From positions 7,057 through 71,056 of the forward strand of contig JAXMAR010000041.1 in NCBI GenBank assembly GCA_046350295.1: DNA of 64,000 nucleotides, read 5' to 3'. The translations under genes and the position numbers were made by a program. The stretch comes from JAXMAR01 sp046350295 (lineage in GTDB: Bacteria > Planctomycetota > Planctomycetia > Gemmatales > Gemmataceae). A model generated the notes under the pieces. The model did not search any database and was not told the origin of the DNA. It worked only from the letters and a program-made list of their open reading frames with translations. How positions within the stretch are numbered: the first letter of the stretch is position 1; each line of letters starts with the position of its first letter. This document shows, one piece after another, positions 34,412-42,402 of the stretch.

Positions 34412-35668
34412 ATGAAGCGACTGTTCTGGGCCGCCGGCATGGCGGCGTTGGCCGCGTTCGCCCTGCATCGGGCGGTCGTCGCCCAGGGGCCCGACGACGG
34501 TGGCGCCGCGCTTCGAAATCCCTTCGACCCCGTGCCCACCCGGCCGCGTCCGGGTCCGGTCGCCGACAAACCCGTTACCGACATTGAAAAGGCCCTGTCC
34601 GGCGGGGCGTCGCCGTCCCCTGCCCTGCCCTTCGACGCGGGCGCGGGAATCGGCGCGGACGGACGGCCCCGAGGCCTTGCCGCCCTGAAACCGAGCGCGA
34701 AAGACGATCTGAACAAGGACATCGCGGTGCAACCGAGTCACGGTCCCTGGTTAATCAGCGTGATGAGTTACGTGGGGCCCGAGGCGCCGCAGATGGCCCG
34801 CGACTTCGCCCTCGAAATGCGAACCACCTACAAACTGGCGGCGTTCGTGTTCAACTATGGGGCGGAAGAACGGAAGAAAGAATACGACCGCGTCAAGGCG
34901 ATCATCGATCAGCAAAAGAAGTTCTGCGAGGACAACCACATGCCGCTCGAGAAGGTGCGGGTACGCTACACGTACGTGCCGGACCAGTGCGCGGTGCTAA
35001 TCGGCGGCTACCCTTCCGAGGAGGCCGCCCACAAGGACCTCAAGAGTCGTATCCGCAACCTGAAGCCGCCGGACCCGAAGAAGGTCAAGCTCGACCTGGG
35101 CGTGGCGGCGGGTTACGAGAAGAGCGACCTCTCCAGCGAGCGCTACAAGCCGGCCGGCGTCGCCAAGGAGGTGGTGCAGGTCTACATGAACCCGTTCCTG
35201 CGCGCCTTTGTCGCCCACAATCCCGCGATCAAGGTGGAGCGCCCGACCGAGCCCGAAGCGTACGACCTGGCCGCTCTCTGGAAATTGAACAAGGGGGAAC
35301 CCTATAACCTGCTCGAATGCAGGAAAGCGGTAACGCTCGCAATCACCCACTTCCGCACGCCTACCGGCATGGAGGACGCGCCGACGGCAAGCGGCGGCGT
35401 GCTGGGCGCGCTGGGCTTCACCAAGAAGAAGGCGCGCGACGACTACGCCGCCACCAACGCCAATATCCTGGCCGACAACCTGCGCAAGCACTTCAAGATC
35501 GAAGCCTACGTGCTGCACACGCGCTATTCCAGTGTCGTCACCGTCGGCGGCTACGACAGCCCGGAAGACCCTAACCTCCGCTCCATGAAGAACCTGCTCC
35601 AGGCGCGTCTGCGTGTGCCGGGCGTGGAGATGTTCCCCGAGCCATATCTGATGAAGGTGCCGCACTAA
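34412..35668 (+). CDS. Secreted protein with two SPOR-like halves
   Basis: 418 aa, unrecognised by name. Signal peptide MKRLFWAAGMAALAAFALHR, Pro-rich linker to residue ~90, then two similar alpha/beta units. Unit 1 includes PWLISVMSYVG, DFALEMRTTYKLAAFVFNYG and VLIGGYPSEEAAHKDLKSRI. Unit 2 includes ITHFRTPTGMED, NILADNLRKHFKIEAYVLHT and VVTVGGYDSPEDPNLRSMKN. The pattern 'value-VGGY-S-EEA-L' recalls SPOR domains, which bind denuded peptidoglycan, but the match is by eye. Start fixed by AAGGAGG 7 nt before ATG and a promoter just upstream. Confidence 0.8.
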   Translation: MKRLFWAAGMAALAAFALHRAVVAQGPDDGGAALRNPFDPVPTRPRPGPVADKPVTDIEKALSGGASPSPALPFDAGAGIGADGRPRGLAALKPSAKDDLNKDIAVQPSHGPWLISVMSYVGPEAPQMARDFALEMRTTYKLAAFVFNYGAEERKKEYDRVKAIIDQQKKFCEDNHMPLEKVRVRYTYVPDQCAVLIGGYPSEEAAHKDLKSRIRNLKPPDPKKVKLDLGVAAGYEKSDLSSERYKPAGVAKEVVQVYMNPFLRAFVAHNPAIKVERPTEPEAYDLAALWKLNKGEPYNLLECRKAVTLAITHFRTPTGMEDAPTASGGVLGALGFTKKKARDDYAATNANILADNLRKHFKIEAYVLHTRYSSVVTVGGYDSPEDPNLRSMKNLLQARLRVPGVEMFPEPYLMKVPH

Positions 35669-35796
35669 TAACGAACAACGGCCCCGGCGTGAGGGGTCGT
35701 GAATGATTCGTATTAACTCATTTTTCTTCAATAGTTTACATCACACGCGTCTCCAAGAGGCGTGAGACGAATCCGGTCTTGAAACCGCCTGGCGCC

Positions 35797-36525
35797 TTAC
35801 TTCGCGTTCTTTTCCAGGCCTGAGCGGCGCGCGTGCTCTCGCGCCAACGCCTCCGCAATCTTGTCGAGACTGCCTTCGAGCAATTCCGAGTCGGCGAACT
35901 CGTATTCCGGGCGAAGCGCTTCCACGGCCTTTGCCGGCGCGAGGTAGCGGCCCGAGACGCGAATGCTCAACACGCGGCCGGAGAAAGGGAGCCGACTGAC
36001 CGTGAAGGCCGTGCTCGGGAACGAGTAGGGTTCGGGCAATTCATTCACGAAGTCGACATGGTCGGCGTCCCGCGGTGGAGCGCCATAAATCCTTTCATCG
36101 CGCAGCCACTGCCCTTGAAGCAGCAGCAGCTTGTCCGCGCCGATATCGAACACGAGGATCGGCTCGTTGTTGTCGATCAGTTCGACGGAGATCACCGCCG
36201 GGTCGGTGACCGCGATCTCTTCCACCATCTGGACCTCGGCATCTCCGCCGGCGCGGCGGCGCTTGCGGCGCTCGAAGGGAATGAAGGTGGCCAAGGCCAC
36301 GATGAAGATGAGCACGCCCAGCGCCCCTCCTACCCAGCGGCCGACGTCGTGCGCTTCCTCTGAGATAAATCCCCCGACGAGCCCACCGACCCATCCGAGC
36401 AGGAGCGTCGGTACAACCCCAAGGCACAACACAAGACAGCCATAGGAGCCGAAGTCCAGGCCGGCTTCCGCGGCAATGACCGCTCGCTCCTGGTCGGTCG
36501 CCGGACGTGACGTGATCGTGTGCAT
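35797..36525 (-). CDS. Small membrane protein of unknown function
   Basis: About 242 aa. I choose ATG 36525 (MHTITSRPATDQER) because GAGG stands six nt upstream; a GTG at 36561 is possible. Two hydrophobic segments lie near residues 25-50 (YGCLVLCLGVVPTLLLGWVG) and 62-85 (VGGALGVLIFIVALATFI), followed by a basic stop (RRKRRRAGG) and a soluble domain (VDFVNELPEPYSFPSTAFTV). The C-terminus is helical and charged. No family was recognised. It is divergent from the matrixin gene. Confidence 0.7.
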   Translation of the reverse strand: MHTITSRPATDQERAVIAAEAGLDFGSYGCLVLCLGVVPTLLLGWVGGLVGGFISEEAHDVGRWVGGALGVLIFIVALATFIPFERRKRRRAGGDAEVQMVEEIAVTDPAVISVELIDNNEPILVFDIGADKLLLLQGQWLRDERIYGAPPRDADHVDFVNELPEPYSFPSTAFTVSRLPFSGRVLSIRVSGRYLAPAKAVEALRPEYEFADSELLEGSLDKIAEALAREHARRSGLEKNAK

Positions 36526-36635
36526 GGGACGCCTCGGCGCCGTCGGGGATACATTCGGCACGCGGACACGATTATACGCTGGCGCCGGCCTTTTCCTCCG
36601 TTACAATCAAAGGCGCCCGCAAGGAGGAAATGCGC

Positions 36636-37943
36636 ATGTCCCGGTTTCCGGTCCGTCCCCTTCGCCTTAACGTCCGCGCCCGTCTGCAGCTCGAAGAACT
36701 GGAGACGCGCCTCGCCCCGGCGGCGTATACGCCCCTCACGCCCGATCCCCTCAGCGCCGACGCGCTCGGCGCCGCGCCCGCTATCCGCATCGAGCTTGTC
36801 GCCCTGCACGAGTTCGGCCACGCCCTGGGCCTTGATCACAGCTCCAATCCGAACTCCATCATGTACCCCTACTACAATGGGGCGTACAACCTCGCCGCCT
36901 TCGCCTCCGACCCGGCGGTCCCTCTCTTCCAGGCGCTCTACAGCGATCCCGCAACCAGCCCCTGGCGCGACAGCCGCGACCCGACTTCCGGGGACGGCAA
37001 GGTGGAGATCACTTTCAGCTTCGTGCCGGACGGAACGCGGCTCGACGCCGGCGCCAAAAGCACGCTCTTCGCGACCATGAACGCCGACTTCGGCTCTCCT
37101 TCGGTATGGGAGCCTTATTTCATCAGCGCGCTCAACCTGTGGGCCAGCGTCAGCAACGGCAAGGTTTCGTTCGTTCAGGTCGGGGACGGCGGGCAGCGCT
37201 TCAACGTCGCCGGCGCCGCCGAGAACGATTCGCGTTTCGGGGACATCCGCATCGGGGCCTACCGCATGGACGGCGCGGGTGGCGTGCTCGCCCACACCTA
37301 CTTCCCGCCCCCCAACGGCTCCACGGCCGCGGGCGACGCTCAGTTCGACAGTTCCGAGCACTGGGTATTTGGCTCGGCTTCCTCGACGCCGACCACGCCG
37401 TCCGGTGGCCGGCGCGGCGGACGCGGAAACCTCACCGGCGGCGACATTCCCGTCATCGTTTTCATGCCGGTGGCCGCTCCTTTTATCCCCAGTCCGGCCC
37501 CGGTGGTCGTTGACCTGTCGCGCTTCGCACCGCCTACACCGCTGCCGCTCCCCGCGCCGCGCGTCAACCCCCTGGTCAACGAAGGCCCGCTCCTCAATCC
37601 CGCCCCGGATCAAGCGGTCGAGGTCGAGCCGGCGCCCGCCCTGCCGCCGGCGCCGTTCCCCACGCCCAGACCCGTGCAACCCGGCGCCCTTCCCTTCCAG
37701 GCCGAGCACGCCGCGCCGCAAGGGGATGCGCTCGCGCCGCCGCGCCTGCTTCCCGCCATGCCCGCGACCTTGGACGAAGCGGCGGCGCTGGACACGGCCC
37801 CCGCGCTGATCGCAAGCGGTCCGGTCGCGACCGAGGCGTGCGCTTTGACTGTCGCGGTCGCCTTGTTCTTGCAGGGATACGCCGACCCCGCGCTTGAGGG
37901 CTGGCGGCCGGCCCGACGAAAGCCATTGGTGAGTTCCGTGTAG
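36636..37943 (+). CDS. Matrixin-type metalloprotease with permuted domain order
   Basis: About 435 aa. ATG 36636 is preferred over 36630 because AAGGAGG (36621-36627) lies 8 nt before it. The N-terminus carries the planctomycete secreted-protein motif LQLEELETRLAP. The zinc site HEFGHALGLDH with SIMYPYYNGAY comes at residues ~58-80. It is followed by ITFSFVPDG, SALNLWASVSNGKVSFVQVG, FGDIRIGAYRMDGAGGVLAH and FDSSEHW, segments that in ordinary matrixins precede the zinc motif. After residue ~250 the protein is Pro-rich to the end. No second HExxH follows. Exported peptidase by motif; whether it is active in this order is uncertain. Confidence 0.82.
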   Translation: MSRFPVRPLRLNVRARLQLEELETRLAPAAYTPLTPDPLSADALGAAPAIRIELVALHEFGHALGLDHSSNPNSIMYPYYNGAYNLAAFASDPAVPLFQALYSDPATSPWRDSRDPTSGDGKVEITFSFVPDGTRLDAGAKSTLFATMNADFGSPSVWEPYFISALNLWASVSNGKVSFVQVGDGGQRFNVAGAAENDSRFGDIRIGAYRMDGAGGVLAHTYFPPPNGSTAAGDAQFDSSEHWVFGSASSTPTTPSGGRRGGRGNLTGGDIPVIVFMPVAAPFIPSPAPVVVDLSRFAPPTPLPLPAPRVNPLVNEGPLLNPAPDQAVEVEPAPALPPAPFPTPRPVQPGALPFQAEHAAPQGDALAPPRLLPAMPATLDEAAALDTAPALIASGPVATEACALTVAVALFLQGYADPALEGWRPARRKPLVSSV

Positions 37944-37957
37944 GACAGGTGATTCCA

Positions 37958-39091
37958 ATGATCGCACCTTCGCGCCTTTTCGCGCTCGTCGTCGTCTTTG
38001 TGCTGACGCCGACCCTCGTCGCAACCGAGCCGTTCCGCTATCCGGAAGCCAAGCACGGCAAAGCGGAGTTGCGCTATATCGACCACATTCCCGTGCTCGT
38101 GGTTCAGGGAAGCCCAGAACAGATCGGGGAGCAAGAGGGGGCCCTGGCGCTCAAGCCGGCTTCGGACCTGGTCAAGATGGTCGACGTGTTCGTCAAAAAG
38201 TGGGGCTGGGAGCGCACCTACCCTGCTCTTCTCAAGATGGGCGCCTTCATGGGGCCGCGCTTCCCCCCCGAGCACATGGCGGAGATCGAAGCGGCCGCCA
38301 AAGCGTCCGGCTGGCCGCGCGACCTGCTCGTCTTCGCCAACAGCCTCTCGGACCTGAGCCGTATCGCCCGCTGCTCCGCCATCCTGATCGAGCCCGGCCG
38401 GAGCGCGACGGGAGGCATGCTCTTCGGGCGCAACCTCGATTGGCCCCCCGCCGGGACGCTGCACGAGTATCCGCTGCTCATCGTCTACAAACCGGCGGGA
38501 AAGCGGGCGTTCGCGTCCATCACCTATCCCGGCATGGTCGGCGTCTTCTCCGGCATCAATGACGCGGGCCTGGCCCTCGCCGACCTCACGGTGACCTCGT
38601 CCAAGGACGGCGCCCTGCCCCTCAACCCCACCGGCATGCCCTACACCCTCGCCCTGCGGCGGGTGCTCGAAGAATGCGCAACGGTGGAGGAAGCGGAGAA
38701 ACTGCTCCGTTCCTTCAAGCGGACGGTGATGCACAATGTAGCGATCTGCGACCCGAAACACGCGGCCGTCTTCGAGATCACTTCACGCAGCCTTGTCGTC
38801 CGCCCCGGACTCGAAGGGATTTGCTGCTGCACCAACCACTTCCGCTGCGACGCGCTGGCGACCGGAAAGAAATGCGACCGCTACGACGCGCTCGAGAAGA
38901 GCCGGGACCTGAAGAAGGTGACCCTCGGCGACGTGGCCAAACGCCTGGACGCGGCGAACCAGGGGCCCATGACTCTGCAGACGATGATCTTCGAGCCCGC
39001 AGAGTTGCGGCTGCACATCGCGCTGGGGGCCGGCCCGGCGACGCGGCTGCCGTTGCGGACGGTGGAGTTGAAGAAGCTGTTGGCAAAATGA
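37958..39091 (+). CDS. C45-type (acyl-CoA:6-APA acyltransferase-like) Ntn hydrolase
   Basis: About 377 aa with a signal peptide (LFALVVVFVLTPTLVA). Seen: VVQGSPEQIGEQEGALA, LLVFANSLSDLSRIARCSAI with the likely nucleophile Cys that self-processing would expose, then GGMLFGRNLDWPPAGTLHEY and GMVGVFSGINDAGLALADLT, typical of the C45/AAT Ntn-hydrolase family that cleaves or forms amide bonds. A GTG at 37949 is an alternative start. It follows the matrixin gene with a 14-nt gap (37944-37957), so the two exported enzymes may share a transcript. Confidence 0.88.
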   Translation: MIAPSRLFALVVVFVLTPTLVATEPFRYPEAKHGKAELRYIDHIPVLVVQGSPEQIGEQEGALALKPASDLVKMVDVFVKKWGWERTYPALLKMGAFMGPRFPPEHMAEIEAAAKASGWPRDLLVFANSLSDLSRIARCSAILIEPGRSATGGMLFGRNLDWPPAGTLHEYPLLIVYKPAGKRAFASITYPGMVGVFSGINDAGLALADLTVTSSKDGALPLNPTGMPYTLALRRVLEECATVEEAEKLLRSFKRTVMHNVAICDPKHAAVFEITSRSLVVRPGLEGICCCTNHFRCDALATGKKCDRYDALEKSRDLKKVTLGDVAKRLDAANQGPMTLQTMIFEPAELRLHIALGAGPATRLPLRTVELKKLLAK

Positions 39092-39183
39092 CCCTTCCCG
39101 GGAGTCTCGTTCGAACGCCGCACACGGTTGAGGGGCGCTTGACGCAAGCGTTGTGGAGAGATATCAAAAGGAAGTCCACCGCC

Positions 39184-39256
39184 GCCCCCATCGTCTAGAG
39201 GCCTAGGACATAGCCCTCTCAAGGCTAAGACCGGAGTTCGAATCTCCGTGGGGGCA
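39184..39256 (+). tRNA. tRNA-Glu (anticodon CTC)
   Basis: 73-nt cloverleaf. Acceptor GCCCCCA (39184-39190) pairs with TGGGGGC (39249-39255), discriminator A 39256, no encoded CCA. Anticodon stem TAGCC/GGCTA encloses the loop CTCTCAA, anticodon CTC, decoding Glu. T-arm CGGAG-TTCGAAT-CTCCG is intact. The 3' part is the attachment site of the integrative element, and the integrase gene ends inside the tRNA on the other strand. Confidence 0.96.
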
Positions 39257-40526
39257 TCTCGTTATCCTGCAAAGAGTTACGACAGGTCGCAAGAGCCGTA
39301 GTTTTCCCCGCAAAAACCGGGTCCGGCTCTTCCTCCCTTTTCTCCTCTTGCGGTCCGTTGCGAACGCTTTCCAGGGGTGTTTCGGCGGGTTGCTGCACCG
39401 CTTTTTGCAGCGCGCCCCTCGCCGCCCGCTCGAAGTCCTCATCCCGCACTTGTAGGTAGTGCTTCTGCGCGATCAGCGCCGAGTTGCCGATCCACGCGCA
39501 GACGACATGCACGGGGTAGTCCGCCGTCAACTCCGTCTGCCTGCTGGCCCGCAGGTTGTGGAAGAGGCGCGGCCACGGCTTGACCCCGGCCCGGCAGAGG
39601 ATGCGCTCGAATTGCGTCCGTAGGTTGCTGTTCTTTCGCCGATAGCGGTTGATGATCCAGACGGCACCCTCGGGCGCTTGCTCGAAGGCTTCTTCGAGGA
39701 AGGGACGCAACTCCGGGAAGAGGGGAATCCAGCGGTCGCCGCCAGCCTCGTTGTGTTCCAGCTTCGGCGCGTGAACACGGACGCGGCCACGCTCCCAATC
39801 CACGTCTCCCCAGGTCAACGAAAGATGCTCTGATGGGCAGCGCAGGCCGCCGTAGCGCGAGAGGGCCAAGAGCAGCTTCCACTCGGCGTCGGGGCAAGCG
39901 TCGATGGCCTTCTGGATCGTCTCCCGGTCGATGAAGTGCTGGCGCTCGGGGTTCGCCTCTTTGGGCGCCTTCAGGTCCGCGAAGGGGTTCTTGGGGACAT
40001 ACTCGAAGCGGACGGCCGACTGGAACATCTGCCGGACCTTCTTGAGCGATTGGCTCGCGGTCCCATCGGCATACTTGCTGCGCAGGAGGAAGAGCCAGCT
40101 TTCGGCGTCCCCCGCCGTGATCGTCCGAATGTCCCGCTCGGCTCCAAGGAAGGCGACAAGGCGACGGCGCGCCACGTCGAGGTTGTGCCGGGTTTGTGGC
40201 TTCACGTCCTGCCGCTTGTCGATGTAGGCGCGGAGGAAGGGGTCGAGGCGCAGGTCGAGGGCTTCCTTCGGCCGCCGGGCCTCCACCAGCTTCACCCGCG
40301 CCAGCTTCGCGTGCAACTCGTCCCCGATGCTCCCCAGCCAGGAGGCGGTTTCGGCGTCGAGGGCCAGACGACTCCGCTTCGCCGCCAGCAGATACTCGAC
40401 CCGCTCCTTGATCGTCTCGGCCGCCTTCATCGGCGCCTTGCCGAGTCGGATGCTACGCCGCTTGCCGTCCGGCGCGACAAACTGCACCGTCTTGCCGCCG
40501 CCGTTGCTCTTGCTGATGCTCGCCAT
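39225..40526 (-). CDS. Tyrosine site-specific integrase overlapping tRNA-Glu
   Basis: 433 aa phage-type integrase. N-terminal arm-binding region, core-binding SAM-like domain (~90-180), catalytic domain with Arg229 in RYGGLRCPSEH, His323-x-x-Arg326 in FHNLRASRQ and Tyr357 in AQKHYLQV. The last ten residues (MPPRRFELRS) are encoded by the tRNA 3' end. ATG 40526 lies one nt after the stop of the XRE regulator, so the two are one transcript. If the element is circular, the frame continues into 51374-51193 and gains about 58 different residues. Residues ~380-423 are a disordered linker. Confidence 0.95.
   Translation of the reverse strand: MASISKSNGGGKTVQFVAPDGKRRSIRLGKAPMKAAETIKERVEYLLAAKRSRLALDAETASWLGSIGDELHAKLARVKLVEARRPKEALDLRLDPFLRAYIDKRQDVKPQTRHNLDVARRRLVAFLGAERDIRTITAGDAESWLFLLRSKYADGTASQSLKKVRQMFQSAVRFEYVPKNPFADLKAPKEANPERQHFIDRETIQKAIDACPDAEWKLLLALSRYGGLRCPSEHLSLTWGDVDWERGRVRVHAPKLEHNEAGGDRWIPLFPELRPFLEEAFEQAPEGAVWIINRYRRKNSNLRTQFERILCRAGVKPWPRLFHNLRASRQTELTADYPVHVVCAWIGNSALIAQKHYLQVRDEDFERAARGALQKAVQQPAETPLESVRNGPQEEKREEEPDPVFAGKTTALATCRNSLQDNEMPPRRFELRS
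39236..39253 (+). repeat. attL core of the integrative element
   Basis: 18-bp GTTCGAATCTCCGTGGGG in the T-loop and 3' strand of tRNA-Glu. Identical to 51375-51392. It also encodes, on the minus strand, the end of the integrase (PPRRFE). Confidence 0.9.
39393..39413. repeat. 21-bp direct repeat, left copy (possible integrase arm site)
   Basis: CTGCACCGCTTTTTGCAGCG plus C, identical at 51312-51332 in the same orientation. It lies 140 nt inside the left core; the right copy lies 43 nt inside the right core. The unit itself is a near-palindrome (CTGCA...TGCAG). In the integrase gene it encodes ALQKAVQ; the right copy sits in another frame. Confidence 0.6.
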
Positions 40527-40527
40527 G

Positions 40528-40740
40528 TCACTCCCTTTCGGTCTTCACCAGTTGCAGCCCCAGGAAACGGCAGAGGGTGTCAAACCCTTCGAGGGACAGG
40601 CCGCGCTTCCCGCTCACGAAACGATGGAGCGCCGCGTAGGACACGCCGCTATCCTTGGCGATGCGGTACAGCGTCAGGTCGCTGTCCTTGATCGCCTTCC
40701 GCGCCGCTTCCATCAGCGTGGTCGGCTTTCTCTTCGCCAT
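40528..40740 (-). CDS. XRE/Cro-type helix-turn-helix regulator
   Basis: 70 aa, essentially one HTH domain: LTLYRIAKDSGVSYAALHRF then VSGKRGLSLEGFDTLCRFLG. It probably controls integrase expression or acts as an excision-control factor. Its stop is one nt before the integrase ATG. ATG 40740 gives MAKRKPTTLMEAARKAI. Confidence 0.88.
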   Translation of the reverse strand: MAKRKPTTLMEAARKAIKDSDLTLYRIAKDSGVSYAALHRFVSGKRGLSLEGFDTLCRFLGLQLVKTERE

Positions 40741-40818
40741 GTAGCCATTCCTCCAGCGCTCCCCGGCGTTCGGGGGGCAATCCGCCCAGGATGCCCGCCA
40801 GACGCGCCAGGATTGCTT

Positions 40819-41352
40819 CTAAGCCACCTTGGCGCGGCTCAGGATGCCCTTGACCGTCGTATGAATCCATTGCGCGCCCCGCTTCGGTAGGATGCCGCGG
40901 CGCTGCAATTCGGCCGCGATGGTTCGATAGCTCATCCCTTCCTCCCGCAACCGCCGCATGAGGGCGATAGCCTCTTGCTCCTCCGCGTTCTCGACCAACC
41001 GCCGCTCCGCGCCGAACGTCCAGCCGAAAGGAACATAGCGGCTGATGCGCTCGCCGCGCGTCCGCTTCACCTTGAGCGCCGCCTTGGTCCTCTCCCGGAT
41101 CATGGCCCGTTCCAACTCCGCGAACACGCTCGCCATTTGCGCCATGGCCCGACCATAGGGGTTCGTCATGTCGAAACCTTCGGCAATGGCGACCAGTTCA
41201 ATCCCCTTGCGGTCGAAGTCGGCAATCGTCGCCGCCGCGTCCGCCACCGACCGGAAGAGCCGATCAAACTTCGCCACGACGACGACGGGCTTCTCCTTGC
41301 GGGCGCGGGCCAGGAGAACGGCGCCGGCCGCCCGGCTTGCCAGGGGCTTACC
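40819..41352 (-). pseudogene. Serine recombinase lacking its N-terminal catalytic part
   Basis: The last ~177 codons of a resolvase/invertase-type serine recombinase: GKPLASRAAGAVLLARARKE, VVVVAKFDRLFRSVADAAAT, MAQMASVFAELERAMIRERT (long E-helix) and the C-terminal HTH MSYRTIAAELQRRGILPKRG. The first ~60 residues with the nucleophilic Ser (Y-x-R-V-S) are missing; upstream of 41352 the frame runs into the IS630 remnant. It cannot be catalytically active. Together with the C-terminally truncated transposase this marks a deletion or recombination junction near 41350. Confidence 0.85.
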
Positions 41353-42188
41353 GAGCGGGCGGCGATGGATCGCAAGCCTTCCTTGATCTTGGAGAACATC
41401 TCCTCGATCGGCGACAGGTCCGGGCTGTACACGGGCAATGGCTCTACCCGTGCCCCCACGGCCTCGATGGCGGCAATGGCAGACGCGGCTCTTGTGCGGC
41501 GACAGGTTATCCCATACCACCACGTCGTCCGGCGCAGTTCCGGCGCCAAGACGCGCTCGACATACGTGTCAAAGGCCGCTCGATCCGTCGCCCCCGGCAA
41601 GGCCAGCGGCGCCAGCGACCCCCGTGGTACGCAGGCCCGATATCAAGGTGACATTCTTCCACACGCCCGGGGCCGTCGCCTGCACGCGTTCGCCCACCAG
41701 GGCTCGACGTCGTACGTCCGTCCCATGGCGGTCGTGGCGCCTCGGCCTCATCAACGAAAACCAGGTGTTCCGGAGCCACCGTCGCCATCTTCTCGCGAAA
41801 GGCACGCCGCTGCTTTTGGACACGGGGCGTATCTTGCTCCTGGGCACGTTGGGTCTTTCTGCGCGTGATGCGGTGGCTGCAAAACCCGAAAGATGGTCAT
41901 GATGCTGCAAGCGACACCCAGTCGGCTGCACAACTCCGCGAGCGTCGCATCTGGCTGTTGACGCACCAGTTCGAGAAGGCGAGCGACTGCCTCCGCGTCC
42001 AGTTTGGGACGGGCGCCGCCGCCGTGCTTTTTGGGTTGGACAGATCCGGTGCTGCGAAAGCGCTGAAGCAGGCGGACAATCGTCGAGACATCGACAGTGA
42101 AAAGTTCGGCCAATTCACGCAGCGAATGCTCGCCGCCTTCGACTGCCGCCACAATGCGCACGCGGAGGTCGATAGAAATGGGTCGCAT
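41353..42188 (-). pseudogene. IS630-family transposase remnant, several frameshifts
   Basis: The 5' part is intact from ATG 42188: MRPISIDLRVRIVAAVEGGE, LFTVDVSTIVRLLQRFRSTG, and ELCSRLGVACSIMTIFRVLQ (two helix-turn-helix units). The catalytic DDE_3 part is spread over three frames: HLVFVDEA; GERVQATAPGVWKNVTLISG; AFDTYVERVLAPELR; VVVWDNLSPHKS; VEPLPVYSPDLSPIEEMFSK with IKEGLRSIAARS. It stops at the serine recombinase junction without the usual last ~40 residues. Clearly non-functional as read. Confidence 0.85.
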
Positions 42189-42385
42189 CTTCCGCCTCCT
42201 TGCTAAAGTTGCGATCCCCCAATCCGTCATTGGTATTCTATCCATATGCAATCCAATGGGGAACCGCTCTAGAAGCCAAAGGCGTCGATGATAGGACCGG
42301 CCGCGTCGAGGAATTTGATTTCATCCGAGACAGACTGGTTTTTAGTCGGGAAATTGCAGGGATCGAGACAGGAAGGCATCGTGTT

Positions 42386-42402
42386 GTCGATCCAACCGTC
42401 AT
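42386..42402 (+). repeat. 17-bp target-site duplication, left copy
   Basis: GTCGATCCAACCGTCAT, repeated exactly at 44083-44099, flanking the IS1202-like element. Confidence 0.85.

Noticed and set aside
40649..40870. Small minus-strand frame with LARLAGILGGLPPERRGALE
   Set aside because: Overlaps both the XRE regulator and the recombinase end. Part looks protein-like, but there is no independent support for a start or a family.
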